Part shown: positions 48,047 through 61,200 of the stretch, in pieces
Layout of the letters: each line of letters starts with the position of its first letter
Position numbering within the stretch: the stretch's first letter is position 1
Assembly: GCA_016283155.1 (NCBI GenBank)
Contig: JAEEMI010000017.1
Span: 1-64,000, forward strand
DNA: 64,000 bases
Reading direction: 5' to 3'
Source of the DNA: Clostridia bacterium
GTDB taxonomy: Bacteria > Bacillota > Clostridia > Christensenellales > UBA1242
Program-made: the position numbers and the translations under genes
The notes under the pieces: generated by a model
The model's input: only the letters and a program-made list of their open reading frames with translations
Database searches by the model: none
Told to the model about the DNA's origin: nothing

Positions 48047-48775
48047 ATGAAATTTACAACAAAACAAATTGTGGGAGCGGGGGCTTGTGACCCAAGTGGA
48101 CGGTTGTCGTTGGTGGGCGCTTTGACTTTGATTGAAGATGCCATTACAGCCACTTTAGCTAAAATGGAATTAGATGGTTTTACCGTACATCGTAAATACG
48201 GGGCGTTGATGGTGTTTTCTAAAAATCATTTACGTTATTTGCAAGCAATTAATTGGCAAGATAAAATTACGGTATCTTGTTTCGTGTCAATGAAATCACC
48301 AGTGCGAATGAATCTTGATGTGTGTGTAAAAAATAATGCAGGCGAAATTGCTTTGTATGCGCGTACCGAAGTTTGTGCGGTTGATGCACAAACTGGCAGG
48401 TTACGTCGGATGGATAGTGTTGGTGTTAGTGAACAAGTAAAAGTTGTGCGGGCACCATATGATTTACCGTTTGAACCAATGGAAGGAGAGGGTGAATTAA
48501 TTGATACGGTAACGGTACGTACGGGCAATATTGATTATGCAGGACACACGAATAATGTCGAATATATCCGTTTGTTATTGAATACGTTGACTTTAGATGA
48601 ATGGCGGGGAATGGCTCCACTTGAATTACAGGTAGCATATTTAAACCAATCTTTTTTAGGTGATAACTTATCAATTTATCGTTTCGAAAAACAAAATGAT
48701 ATTGCATCACACGAACGCATCTATACCATTAAGAAAGTTGACCAAGCAGTGTTACGTTGTCTGATTCGTTGGTAA
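48047..48775 (+). CDS. Acyl-ACP thioesterase family (double hotdog)
   Basis: VRTGNIDYAGHTNNVEYIRLLLNTL and N-terminal hotdog layout. Confidence 0.85.
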   Translation: MKFTTKQIVGAGACDPSGRLSLVGALTLIEDAITATLAKMELDGFTVHRKYGALMVFSKNHLRYLQAINWQDKITVSCFVSMKSPVRMNLDVCVKNNAGEIALYARTEVCAVDAQTGRLRRMDSVGVSEQVKVVRAPYDLPFEPMEGEGELIDTVTVRTGNIDYAGHTNNVEYIRLLLNTLTLDEWRGMAPLELQVAYLNQSFLGDNLSIYRFEKQNDIASHERIYTIKKVDQAVLRCLIRW

Positions 48776-48789
48776 TGGGAGTTTGACAG

Positions 48790-49863
48790 ATGAAAATCAT
48801 TCATTGTGCTGATTTACATTTAGACAGTAAAATGGAGACTAATTTATCTGCCGCCAAAGCTAAAGAACGTAAGAAGGAAATTCTTAATACGTTTGAGCGA
48901 ATGGTTGATTATGCTGCTACTAATCAAGTTAATGCGATTATCATTGCGGGGGATATGTTTGATACGTCACGTATTACAAATTCAACCAAAAATCGAGTGT
49001 TAAACACCATTAGAAAAAATGCACAAATTGATTTTTTGTATTTAAGCGGTAATCACGATGAAAGCAATTTCATTAGTATAATGGAAGATGTACCAACAAA
49101 TTTAAAAGTGTTTGGATCATCGTGGACGACATTTCATTATCCAACAGCTAACATTACTGGTTTGGTGTTGAACGAAAGTAATCGAAAAACGTTTTATGAT
49201 ACATTGCAATTACCAGCTGAGCAATTAAATATTGTGGTTTTACACGGACAAATTGGGCAAACTAACAGCAAAGATAAAACGGAAATCATTAATTTGAACA
49301 AGTTGAAAAATAAAAACATTGACTATTTAGCGTTAGGACACATTCATTCTTACATTAAAGAAACCTTGGATCAACGTGGGGTTTATTGTTACTCTGGTTG
49401 TTTGGAGGGACGTGGTTTTGATGAGTGCGGCGAAAAGGGCTTTGTTTTGTTGGAAATTGAAAATGGAAAAGTTGAATCACAATTTGTTAGTTTTGCGCAA
49501 AGGCAGTTAATTGAATTGGTGTTTGATATTACACCTTATGCGGATTGGTTTGTGATTGAAGATAAAATCTTAGAATTGGTCAAAGCATATGACCAAACAA
49601 ACCTACTAAAAATTACTTTACGCGGGAAGTATCCAATACAATTAGAAAAACACATCGGAATGTTAGAACAAAAATTAGATCAATTTTACTTCGCGAAGAT
49701 TAAAGACGAAACTACTTTAGTAGTGACTAATCAAGATGTCGCAAAAGATATTTCTTTGCGTGGTGAATTTATCCGGCAGGTTTTGGCGAGCGATTTGACA
49801 GCAGCAGAAAAAGAACAGACAATTTTAATTGGGTTAAAGGCTTTGGCTGGGGAGGATCTTTAA
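48790..49863 (+). CDS. SbcD/Mre11-like (YhaO-type) DNA repair exonuclease
   Basis: IIHCADLHLDS, IIIAGDMFD, LSGNHDE, VVLHGQIG, LALGHIHS. Confidence 0.92.
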   Translation: MKIIHCADLHLDSKMETNLSAAKAKERKKEILNTFERMVDYAATNQVNAIIIAGDMFDTSRITNSTKNRVLNTIRKNAQIDFLYLSGNHDESNFISIMEDVPTNLKVFGSSWTTFHYPTANITGLVLNESNRKTFYDTLQLPAEQLNIVVLHGQIGQTNSKDKTEIINLNKLKNKNIDYLALGHIHSYIKETLDQRGVYCYSGCLEGRGFDECGEKGFVLLEIENGKVESQFVSFAQRQLIELVFDITPYADWFVIEDKILELVKAYDQTNLLKITLRGKYPIQLEKHIGMLEQKLDQFYFAKIKDETTLVVTNQDVAKDISLRGEFIRQVLASDLTAAEKEQTILIGLKALAGEDL

Positions 49864-49865
49864 CA

Positions 49866-52160
49866 ATGAAACTAGTTAAATGTCATATTGAAAACTTTGG
49901 TAAATTAACCAATTTTGATTTTAATTTTACAGCTGGATTGAATTGTATTAAGGAATCTAATGGTTGGGGTAAAAGTACCTTGGCAACTTTTATTAAAGCA
50001 ATGTTTTATGGTTTACCAACCACGACTAAAAAAGACCTAGCCGCCAATGAACGTAAAAAATATTCACCTTGGCAAGGTGGTAATTATGGCGGAAATTTAG
50101 TCTTTGCTATCAATCAAAAACAATACAAAATTGAAAGGTTCTTCGGTAAAAATAAAGCGGAAGATACTTTTGTGTTGATTGATTTAAGTACGGGAAAACA
50201 AACAAAAGCATTTACTGAAGATATTGGTCTGGAAATTTTTGGACTTGATGCCGATGCTTTTGAGCGTAGTTCGTATATTCCGCAGAAATTATTAGATTCT
50301 AATTTAAATGAAAGTTTAGCGCAAAAGTTAAACCAAATAATTCAAGGAACGACTGATAATTATCATTATGAAGATGCTTATAATGCTTTAGATCAAAAAA
50401 GAGCGAGTTTATCGAATAATAAAAAAACTGGACAAATCCAAAATTTAGCAAGCGACATTGAAGATGTTGTGACCAAAATTCGTGATTTAGAAACCAGTGG
50501 ACAGTCGGTGGAAATATTGCAGCAACAAGTTATTGCAAAAGATCTGGAAATTAATGCCTTATTGCAAGAGCAAAACCAAGTTAAGCAACAGATTAATACT
50601 TACGCACAGTTGCAACAAAAACAAGCAAATCAGGAGTTATTTGCTGAATTAAATGCTAAAGTTATCGCAACAAAAAATGAAATTCAAGTTAAGCAAGCGG
50701 TTTTTGAGCGTTACCAAACCACGGCGGCAGAAATTGGAACTTATGTAACATTAGAGAAAACGATAGCGGCTACAGTAAATGCAATGAACATCAAGGCAGA
50801 TCGTGATTATGTTGCGCAACGTTATCAAACATTAAGCCATTATTTTGGTGATAAAGTGCTAACTACAGAAACAACTGATGCAGTTTATCACGATATCCTA
50901 CGATATAATGCTTTAAAAACACAAAGTGATAATGTTGTAAAACAATGTACAGTAAGTGGTAATCATCGACAACGTTGGTTGAGTTTTGTTTTGGCATTGT
51001 TTGCTTTGTTAAGTATTTTGGGCGGAGTGTTATTGTTACCAGTACAATTAGTCGGTGCTGTATTTTTATTGGTGTTGGGTGGTGTCGCACTTTTGGGAGC
51101 GGGATTTGTTTATCTAATTAATTTGATTAATGTTAAGACCAGTATGCCACAACATTTTGATTTGGAACAATTATCAGAACGTCAAACGGAAATGAAGCAA
51201 CTGAAAGAACGTATTAACACTTTTTTAGAACAGTACGAAAGTGGAGTAACTGATTATTTAACTGCTTATCAAAATTTAATGGCGAATATACGTGAATATG
51301 CACAAATTAAGGTGCAAATGGCACATCAAAATGATGAACTTAATGAGTTATCGCAAAAGTTAACCATTGAACAAAAACAATTGGAAAAGTATTTAGCACG
51401 GTTTAATTTTACTAATTTAACATTGAATAATGCTGAGAAATTAACATTTTTAAAACAAACTTTATTGGATTTAGAACAATTAAGCGTGCGTTTAGCGACT
51501 GAAACACAGACATTAGAACAATTTAAAACCAAAAAACATTTTGACGTAAATGAATCAGTTGTGACTAGGGTTGATATTAATGAATTACAACAAAATGAAA
51601 AAAAGATACAAGACCGTATTGACCAAAAGCGCGACGAAAAGTCGCAATTAATTGCGCAAATTAATAAAATTCAAGATGATTTAGCTGCTTTAAATGATTT
51701 AGAATATGAAAAAGTTAATTTACAAAACAATTTAAATAATTTAACGGATACTTTGCAGGCAGTCAAAGCGGCAATGAAATATTTAAAAGCGGCGAATGAA
51801 AGTTTGGCGACCAAGTTCTTAGCTCCGATGAAAAATGGTTTGGACAAGTATTTAACACTAATCACAGAATGTGAATTTGCCAATTTAAATCTTGATACTG
51901 ATTTTAACATTACGTTTGAAGAGTATGGTAAGTTAAGAGAAGTTGATTATTACAGTAAAGGCTACCAAAATCTGATTAATTTATGTCTGCGGTTTGCTTT
52001 GATTGACGTACTTTATGGTCAAGAAAAACCATTCATCGTTTTAGATGATCCGTTTGTTAATCTAGACGATGATAAGATTGCTAAGGCTAAAGAATTTTTA
52101 CAGAAGTTATCCGAAAATTATCAGTTGATTTATTTTTCTTGCCACGAATCTAGGTGTTAA
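49866..52160 (+). CDS. SbcC/Rad50-like (YhaN-type) AAA ATPase
   Basis: KLVKCHIENFGKLTNFDFNF...NGWGKSTLATFIKAMFYG; coiled coils; PFIVLDDPFVNLDDDKI. Confidence 0.9.
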   Translation: MKLVKCHIENFGKLTNFDFNFTAGLNCIKESNGWGKSTLATFIKAMFYGLPTTTKKDLAANERKKYSPWQGGNYGGNLVFAINQKQYKIERFFGKNKAEDTFVLIDLSTGKQTKAFTEDIGLEIFGLDADAFERSSYIPQKLLDSNLNESLAQKLNQIIQGTTDNYHYEDAYNALDQKRASLSNNKKTGQIQNLASDIEDVVTKIRDLETSGQSVEILQQQVIAKDLEINALLQEQNQVKQQINTYAQLQQKQANQELFAELNAKVIATKNEIQVKQAVFERYQTTAAEIGTYVTLEKTIAATVNAMNIKADRDYVAQRYQTLSHYFGDKVLTTETTDAVYHDILRYNALKTQSDNVVKQCTVSGNHRQRWLSFVLALFALLSILGGVLLLPVQLVGAVFLLVLGGVALLGAGFVYLINLINVKTSMPQHFDLEQLSERQTEMKQLKERINTFLEQYESGVTDYLTAYQNLMANIREYAQIKVQMAHQNDELNELSQKLTIEQKQLEKYLARFNFTNLTLNNAEKLTFLKQTLLDLEQLSVRLATETQTLEQFKTKKHFDVNESVVTRVDINELQQNEKKIQDRIDQKRDEKSQLIAQINKIQDDLAALNDLEYEKVNLQNNLNNLTDTLQAVKAAMKYLKAANESLATKFLAPMKNGLDKYLTLITECEFANLNLDTDFNITFEEYGKLREVDYYSKGYQNLINLCLRFALIDVLYGQEKPFIVLDDPFVNLDDDKIAKAKEFLQKLSENYQLIYFSCHESRC

Positions 52161-52180
52161 ACGTGCTATGTGTAATTTAT

Positions 52181-52241
52181 TTTACAAATTTAGGATTTTC
52201 CGCTAAACTGTAAATAGTTTTGTTACTTTTTGACAAAACTA
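52181..52241 (+). promoter_or_regulatory. Promoter plus BspA-type leader hairpin, gene 5
   Basis: TTTACA (52181-52186), 17 nt, TAAACT (52204-52209), then TAGTTTTG (52215-52222), 11-nt loop, CAAAACTA (52234-52241). Confidence 0.65.
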
Positions 52242-52276
52242 AAGCAGGAAAATTTTGCTGTAATGGGGAACAGAAG

Positions 52277-55200
52277 ATGAAAAAAAGGTTAAAGGTATTG
52301 ATATCGCTACTGATTATTGTAGTGATAGGTTCTTTAGCAGTTGTTGGTGCAATGTTCTTCTTACCTAATGAATTTAATTTCCTTAACTTTAATAAAAAAT
52401 CAGAGCAGACAGTAGAAAAACAATATACAATCAACTTTGATCCTTGTGGTGGCGATGTAATGACATCCACTCAAGTTGCCGAAGGTGCACAACTAGCGGA
52501 AGTAGTACCAACTTGGGAAAGCTATGAATTTAAAGGTTGGTATTTGGATGAAAGTTATAAACAGAAATATGATTTTTCGACGCCTGTAACAAGTGACTTG
52601 ACTTTGTATGCTAAATGGCCGGTTAATATTACAAAATTATATAAATTTGAAGCTGCGGCCGATAATCAATCGTATGTTTTGGCCCAATATAAAGTAAATA
52701 CACAAACAGACTTGATTTTACCAAAATCTTATAATAATTTGCCGGTTACAGTGATTAAAGCTAATGCTTTTAATAATCGTAATAATTTAAATACAATAAC
52801 AATTCCAAATAGTTATGTTGAAATTAAAAATGACGTATTTAACAATTGTTACAATCTTAATTCGGTTAAAATTTCAAGTAGTGTTACAAAAATTGGACGT
52901 AACGCTTTCAGTGGGGTTAATTATGACTGTAAATTCTATTGTGAAGCATTGAAAAAGCCAAGTGGTTGGAATGTGTATTGGAATTCAAATACAAATGCTT
53001 CAAATTATGGTAACCAAAGTAATGAGTATTTAAATTGGGGTTGTAAGGTAGATGCTTCGTTTGTGTTTGCTTTGGCTAGTGATGCAACTTCATATGAAGT
53101 GATTTCTTATATGGATTCGTCCAAAGTGGTTGAAATTCCTGCGGAATATAATGAAAAACCAGTTATTGCAATCGGTGATAGTGCTTTTCAAAGTAGCAAT
53201 ATTACTAGAGTAACTCTACCCAATACAATTCAAAGTATTGGTAGTTATGCATTCTCTGATTGCCGAAATTTAACAACTATTAATTTCTCCGATAATATGA
53301 TTAATATTGGTAACTCTGCTTTCTATGGGTGTGTAGGATTATCAAACATTGATATACCAGATAGTATCGAGTATATTGGTAACAGTGCTTTTAATTCTTG
53401 TTCTAATTTGGAAACTGTTAAACTTCCAGCCAATATAACCAGTATTGAAAATTATACTTTTAGTTATTGTAATAGTTTGTATTCTGTGATTATTCCTGAT
53501 GGGGTAACCAGTATTGGTGAATATGCTTTTAATCATTGTACCAATTTAGAGTCAATTGAATTGCCAAGTAGTGTTGAATGGATTGGTTCGGATGCTTTTT
53601 GTGACTGCAATCAATTAACTATGGTTGTCATCCCCGAAAATGTAACGGAAATTAATTATCAGACATTTTATAGTTGTGATAATTTAAGCACGGTAACTTT
53701 GCCAAGTAATTTAACCAGTATTGGTCGTTACGCATTTCAAAATTGTTCTAGTTTAACTGAAATTGAAATTCCCACCGCAGTTAATAATGTGGATTATTAT
53801 GCTTTTGGTGATTGTAATAACTTGATCACAGTAAAAATATTAAGCCCTAATGTAAATTTGGATAGTTATGCGTTTAGTAATTGTAATGCGATTACAAATC
53901 TAACCATCCCGGGTAATTTGTCTTTTGGCTATCGTAGTAGTATAACATCAGTAACCATTGCCGATGATTCAATCAGCATTCGCGATGGTGCTTTTCGATC
54001 TTGGAGTAGTCTATCAACGGTGGTGATTCCTGATAGTGTTACGACAATTGGTAACAATGCATTCTATAATTGTTACAATCTAACCGAAATTACGATTCCA
54101 AGCGGTGTTACCACTGTTGGTGAAGGTGCATTTTCAGGTTGTACTGGTTTAAATTCAATTAGTATGCCCACTGGTGTAAATGGTATTGGTGCAAATTCAT
54201 TCTATGGGTGTACCAGTATAACCTCGATGAATTATTTAGGGACCTTAGATCAATATGCGCAAATTAATTTTGCTAATGCTTTCTCAAACCCGATTTATTA
54301 CACTCATAAATTAATTATCAATGGTGAAGAAATCACTAATGCTGTAATTTCTACTGGTACGACCAGTATTGGTTCATATGTATTCTATGGATGTGCTGAC
54401 ATAGCCTCAATTACAATTCCAAGTAGTGTGACCAGTATTGGAGAAAATGCATTTAGCAAATGTACAAGTTTAACCTCAATTACAATTCCAGAAAACGTTA
54501 CTAGTATTGGGGGTTATGCATTTAGCGAATGTACTAAAATCAAGTCAATTATTATTCCGGTTAGTGTAAACAGTATGGGCGCATATGTGTTTATGAATTG
54601 GACGGCTGATCAAAGAATTTATTGTGGCTGCTCTTCAAAACCAAGCAATTGGAATGATGCTTGGAGTTATATTTCTAGTAATAGTAGTACTTGTTATTCT
54701 AAAATAATATGGAATTGTGCTGATATCAGTTTTGATATGCAATATGCATACCGCTCAATTAAGAATAAATCGGAATATGAAATTGCGGATTATTTTGGTA
54801 ATGAATGCGATGTTACCATTCCACAAATATATGATAATAAATCAGTTACAAGTGTTGGTTCATATGTGTTCAAAGGTTGTGATAAGATGACATCAGTTGT
54901 GTTGCCTAATACAATTACTAAAATTGATGAATATGCCTTTTATCAATGTGATGGTTTATTGATTGTTGTAATCCCAAATAGTGTCACTAGTATTGGAAAA
55001 GCTGCATTCTCTGGTTGTAGTAGTTTGGAATCAGTAACGTTACCAGGTAATCTTGATTTTAGTAGTGAACATAGTATATTTAGTTATTGTAGTAATTTGT
55101 CAACAATAACAGTTTCCAAAGAATCGACGAAAATTGGTAATTATTTATTTTATGGTTGCAGCCAATTAACTAATATTGTAATTCCAAATAGTGTAACAAA

Positions 55201-58200
55201 TATCGGTCAATACGCATTTGGTAATTGTACTGGATTAATCTCAATCAATATACCGTATGGTGTTACAAATATTGATACGTATGCATTCAGTGGTTGTTCT
55301 AATTTGTCTTTAGTTGAAATTCCAGATAGTGTGATTAGTATTGGTAACTATGCATTTAGTAGTTGTACAGGTTTAAATTCAATTGTAATTCCGGAAAATG
55401 TTTTGATAATGGGACAATGTGTGTTTGCTAATTGGACTAGTACGCAATATGTTCATTTTGAAGCAAATTCGAAACCGAGTACTTGGAATTCGAGTTGGCA
55501 AAGCAATTGTAATGCGAGTGTTTATTGGGGAGTATTAACAACAGATAATTTCGTTTATAAAGTAGATGGTCAATCATTATCAATTATAGGTTACAACGGT
55601 AATGAAATTGACGTTATTATTCCAGCAACATATAACAATTTACCAGTTACGTCTATTGTTAATAATTTATTTAAGAATTGCACCAATTTAATTTCAGTTG
55701 TAATTCCAGACAGTGTCACTAGTATTGGGCAATATGCATTTAGTGGTTGTACCGGATTAACTTCAGTGACAATTTCCAGTAGTGTAACCAGTATTGGGGA
55801 TTATGCATTTTCAGGTTGTACTGGTTTGGTTTCACTTGTAATTCCGAATAGTGTAACGAGTGTTGGTTCGCGTGCATTTAATGGATGGACACAACGACAA
55901 CATCTTTGCTGTGAAGTAGATTCAAAACCAAGTAATTGGGTTTCGTCGTGGAATTCAGGTAGTAATAATCAAATTATTTGGGGTTATGTAGGCTCTGATG
56001 CTTTTGATAGTCAATATAGATATCAATTGATTGATGATGGGGCTAATTATGAAATTGTTGAATATTTCGGTAATGATGGTGCGGTTGTAATTCCTCAAGA
56101 GTATAATAACAAACCAGTTACGAGTATTGGAGGAAGTGTATTTTATAATCGTAAAGGTTTAACATCAATCACAATTCCAGATAGTGTCACTAATATAGGT
56201 TCGTATGCGTTCTATCAATGCACTGGATTAACGTCGATTACAATTCCAGACAGTGTCACCAGTATTGGCGAATATGCATTCGATGGATGTACCGGATTAA
56301 CCTCAATCACGATTCCGAGTAGTGTAACCAGTATTGGTGGTTATGCATTCAATGGTTGCACTGGATTAACCTCAATCACGATTCCAAGTAGTGTTACCAG
56401 CGTCGGACAATATGCATTCGGAAATTGTACAGGATTAACCTCAATCACGATTCCAAGTAGTGTTACCAGCGTTGGACAATATGCATTCTATCGTTGTACT
56501 GGGTTAACCTCAGTTACAATTGCGGGCAGCTTTGGTTCGTATATGTTCCAGTATTGTAGAAATTTAACTTCCGTTGAAATATTAAATGGTGTAACCAGTA
56601 TTGGAGAATATGCATTCTATGAATGTACCGGATTAACCTCAATTAACATTCCAAGTAGTGTTACCAGCGTCGGACAACATGCATTCTATGATTGTACTGG
56701 ATTTACCTCAATTAATATTCCAAGTAGTGTAACCAGTATTGGACAAGGTGCATTCAGTGGTTGTACTGGATTAACCTCAATTAACATTCCAAGTAGTGTT
56801 ACCAGTATTGGAAGCGGTGTATTCTATTTTTGTACAGGATTAACTTCAATAAATTACTTAGGAACGTTAGAACAATGGTTACAGATTCAGTTTGGTGGTC
56901 ATATAATAAGTAATTCAAATGAAACATCGTTGATAATTGATGATGAAGAGGTTATCAACGTGGTAGTTCCCAATGGTGTCACCGGTATTGGACAATATGC
57001 TTTCGCTTGTTGTAAGAGTTTAACGTCAATTGTAATTCCTGACGGTGTCACCAGTATTGGACAATATGCATTTAATGGTTGTACTGGATTAACCTCAATT
57101 AACATTCCAAGTAGTGTAACCAGTATTGGACAATATGCATTCAGTAATTGTACAAGATTAACGTCGATTACCATTCCTGAAAGTGTTACTAGTGTTGGTT
57201 ACTATGCGTTTTATAATTGGACCAATAGTCAACGTGTTTACTGTGAGGCAAGTTCAAAACCAAGTGGTTGGAGTGATACATTATCTGGATTGCAGAATTT
57301 TTTCATTTGGGGTTGTACTAACATTAGTATTGAAAACCAATTTATATATAAATTAATTAATGATGAAACATCTTATGAAATTGTTGCCTATGTTGGTAAT
57401 GATACAGAAATTATCATTCCAGAATTATATAATAATAAATCGATTACAAGTATTGGTGTAAATGTATTTAGAGGTAATAATAATTTAATTTCAATTACCA
57501 TTTCTGACCGTGTCACCAGTATTGGTGGTTATGCATTCAGTGGTTGCACTGGATTAACCTCAATTACAATTCCAGGTAGTGTCACCAGTATTGGTGGTTA
57601 TGCATTCAGTGGTTGCACTGGATTAACCTCAATTACAATTCCAGGTAGTGTCACCAGTATTGGTTATGATGCATTTTATGGTTGCACAAATTTAACTTCT
57701 GTTGAGATATTGAATGGTGTTACCAGCATCGGACAATATGCATTCAGTAGTTGCACTGGATTAACCTCAATCACAATTCCAGGCAGTGTCACCAGTATTG
57801 ATTATGGTGCATTTAATGGTTGTACAAATTTAACTTCAATGAATTACTTAGGAACGTTAGAACAGTGGGTTCAAATTGTATTTAATGGTTATTATGCAAA
57901 TCCGTTATATTTCACACATAAATTGGTAATTAACGGTGAAGAAGTTACAAATGCGGTAGTTTCCAATGGTCAAACCGAAATTAAACCATATGCTTTTTAT
58001 ACCTGTCGTAACTTAACCTCAATCACAATTGATAGTGTCACTAATATAGGTTCGTATGCGTTCTATGAATGTACCGGATTAACGTCGATTACAATTCCAA
58101 GTAGTGTAACCAGTATTGGGCAAGATGCATTCAGAAATTGTACAGGATTAACCTCAATCACGATTCCAAGTAGTGTTACCAGCGTTGGTTCGTATGCATT

Positions 58201-61200
58201 CTATGGATGTACCGGATTAACCTCAATTACAATTGCGGGCAGCTTTGGTTCGTATATGTTCCAGTATTGTAGAAATTTAACTTCCGTTGAAATATTAAAT
58301 GGTGTAACCAGTATTGGAGAATATGCATTCTATGAATGTACCGGATTAACGTCGATTACAATTCCAAGTAGTGTAACCAGTATTGGACAAGATGCATTCA
58401 GAAATTGTACAGGATTAACCTCAATCATGATTCCAAGTAGTGTAACCAGTATTGGACAAGGTGCATTCGATGGATGTACCGGATTAACCTCAATTAACAT
58501 TCCAAGTAGTGTTACCAGTATTGAAGACAATGTATTCTATGGTTGTACCGGATTAACCTCAATTACAATTCCAGACAGTGTCACTAGTATTGGATCGAGT
58601 ACATTCAGTAATTGTACAGGATTAACCTCAATTAATATTCCAAGTACTGTTACCAGCATTGGATATGATGCATTCGGTGGTTGTACTAAGTTAATTGTAA
58701 TTAAGATTCCGTATAGTGTAACCAATATGGGGAGTTCTGTATTTAGTGGTTGGACAAATCGACAAACGATTTATTTAGTAAGAAATTCTAGTCCAAGTGG
58801 GTGGACGTCAAATTGGAACGGCAGTTGTTCCGCCACAATCGGGTGGAACTCAAATATAGCAGATGATGGTCAATTCTATTATCGCTATGAAAGCCGTATT
58901 ATACGTTATATTGGTAATGATACTGTGGTTACAATTCCAGAAAAATATAATGATTATACAATTACTGTGATTGAAAAGAGTGCATTCTCTGGCTACACCG
59001 GATTGACCGCAATTACCATTCCAGATGGAGTTACCAGTATTGGAGAATATGCATTCGATGGATGTACTGGATTAACCTCAATTAACATTCCAAGTAGTGT
59101 TACCAGTATTGGACAATATGCATTTAGAGGTTGTACCAATTTAAAATCAATTATAATTCCAAATAGTGTTAAGTATATTAGCGATTACGCATTTTCTGGT
59201 TGGACAAATAATCAAAGAATTTATTGCGAAGCTAGTACACAACCAAATACTTGGGGATCTGATTGGAAAAAATCTTGTAGTGCTATTGCGATTTGGGGTT
59301 GTAGCAATTTAAGCAATGATGGGCGATTTATTTATCGCTTGGTTACTGGCGTAACTAATAAATATGAAATTTATGGATATATTGGTGATGATACCGCAGT
59401 TACAATTCCAGAAAAATATAATAATATTTCAGTTACTACTATTGGTGCATATGTATTCTATTGTTGCACAGGATTAACTTCAGTTATAATTCCAGACACT
59501 GTTACCAGTATTGGAGAATATGCATTCTATGGATGTACTGGATTAACCTCAATTAACATTCCAAGTAGTGTTAATAGTATTGATCAATACGCGTTTTCAA
59601 ACTGTATTGGTTTACATAGAATAACGATACCTAGTACAGTGTTAATTGTTAATGCTTATGCGTTTAACGACTGGACCGCCAGTCAGAAAATTATGTGTGA
59701 AGCAACTTCACAACCAAGTTATTGGAGTTCAAATTGGTTATCTTATTGTAACGCAAAAGTAATTTGGGATTATTTGAATATGCCTGTTGATGACCAATTT
59801 GGATATAAATTAGTTAATGATGGAACTGAATATCAAATTATTACATACATTGGTGATGCAACTGAAATTACTATTCCACAAAGTTACAATAACAAGCCAA
59901 TTACTAGTATTGGTGAATATGCATTTAACGGTTGTAAGAATATAACATCAATTAGTATTACAGATAATATTACCGGCATTGGTTCGTATGCGTTCTATCA
60001 ATGCACTGGATTAACCTCAATTAACATTCCAAGTAGTGTCACCAGTATTGGACAATATGCATTCGGAAATTGTACAGGATTAACCTCAATCACGATTCCA
60101 AGTAGTGTTACCAGCGTTGGACAATATGCATTCTATCGTTGTACTGGGTTAACCTCAGTTACAGTTGCGGGCAGCTTTGGTTCGTATATGTTCCAGTATT
60201 GTAGAAATTTAACTTCCGTTGAAATATTAAATGGTGTAACCAGTATTGGATATTATGCATTCTATGGATGTACCGGATTAACCTCGATTACCATTCCGGA
60301 TGGTGTTACCAGTATTGGAGGATATGCATTCGATGGATGTACTGGATTAACCTCAATTAATATTCCAAGTAGTGTTACCGGCATTGGTACGTATGCATTC
60401 AGTGGTTGTACTGGATTAACCTCAATCACGATTCCAAGTAGTGTCACCAGTATTGGAGAACGTGCAATTAATAGTTGGACAAAAGATCAAAAAATTTATA
60501 TTGAGGCAAGTTCAATGCCAAGTAATTGGAGTTCATATTGGGCAGCAAATTGCAATGCAAAAATAATTTGGAACTACCGAAATGTAATTTGTGATGATCA
60601 ATTTGTTTATCGACTAATTAATAATGGAACAGAGTATGAAATAGTTGAATACATTGGTAATGATACGGCTATTACGATACCAGAATCGTATAATAGTAAA
60701 CCGGTTACAAGTATTAGTTCAAATGCATTCAAATATAATAATAATTTAATTTCAGTCATTATGCCAAATACAATAACAAATCTTGGAGGATCTGCATTTT
60801 ATGGTTGTACAGAATTAACCTCAATTAATATTTCAAGTAGTGTCACCAGTATTGGAAATTATACATTCTATGAATGTAATAGATTAACCTCGGTTATAAT
60901 TCCTGACAGTGTTACCAGCATTGGTAATTATGCATTCTATAATTGTGCAAAGTTGACCTCAATTAATATTCCAAATGATATTACTTGCATCAATAATTAT
61001 GTATTCTATGGATGTACAAAATTAACGTCAATTATTCTTCCAAAAGGTGTCACTAGTATTGGAGAATATGCATTCTATAATTGTACTAGCTTATACTCAA
61101 TTAAAATTCCAGTTAGCGTGACTAGTATTGGAAATTATGCATTTTATAAACTAGGAACATACATCATTAATATTCCTGGCGTTGTTACTAGTATGGGATC

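Noticed and set aside
57511-57664. Possible CRISPR-like regular repeats
   Set aside because: Repeats are contiguous coding units in frame with the LRR protein; no unique spacers or cas genes.
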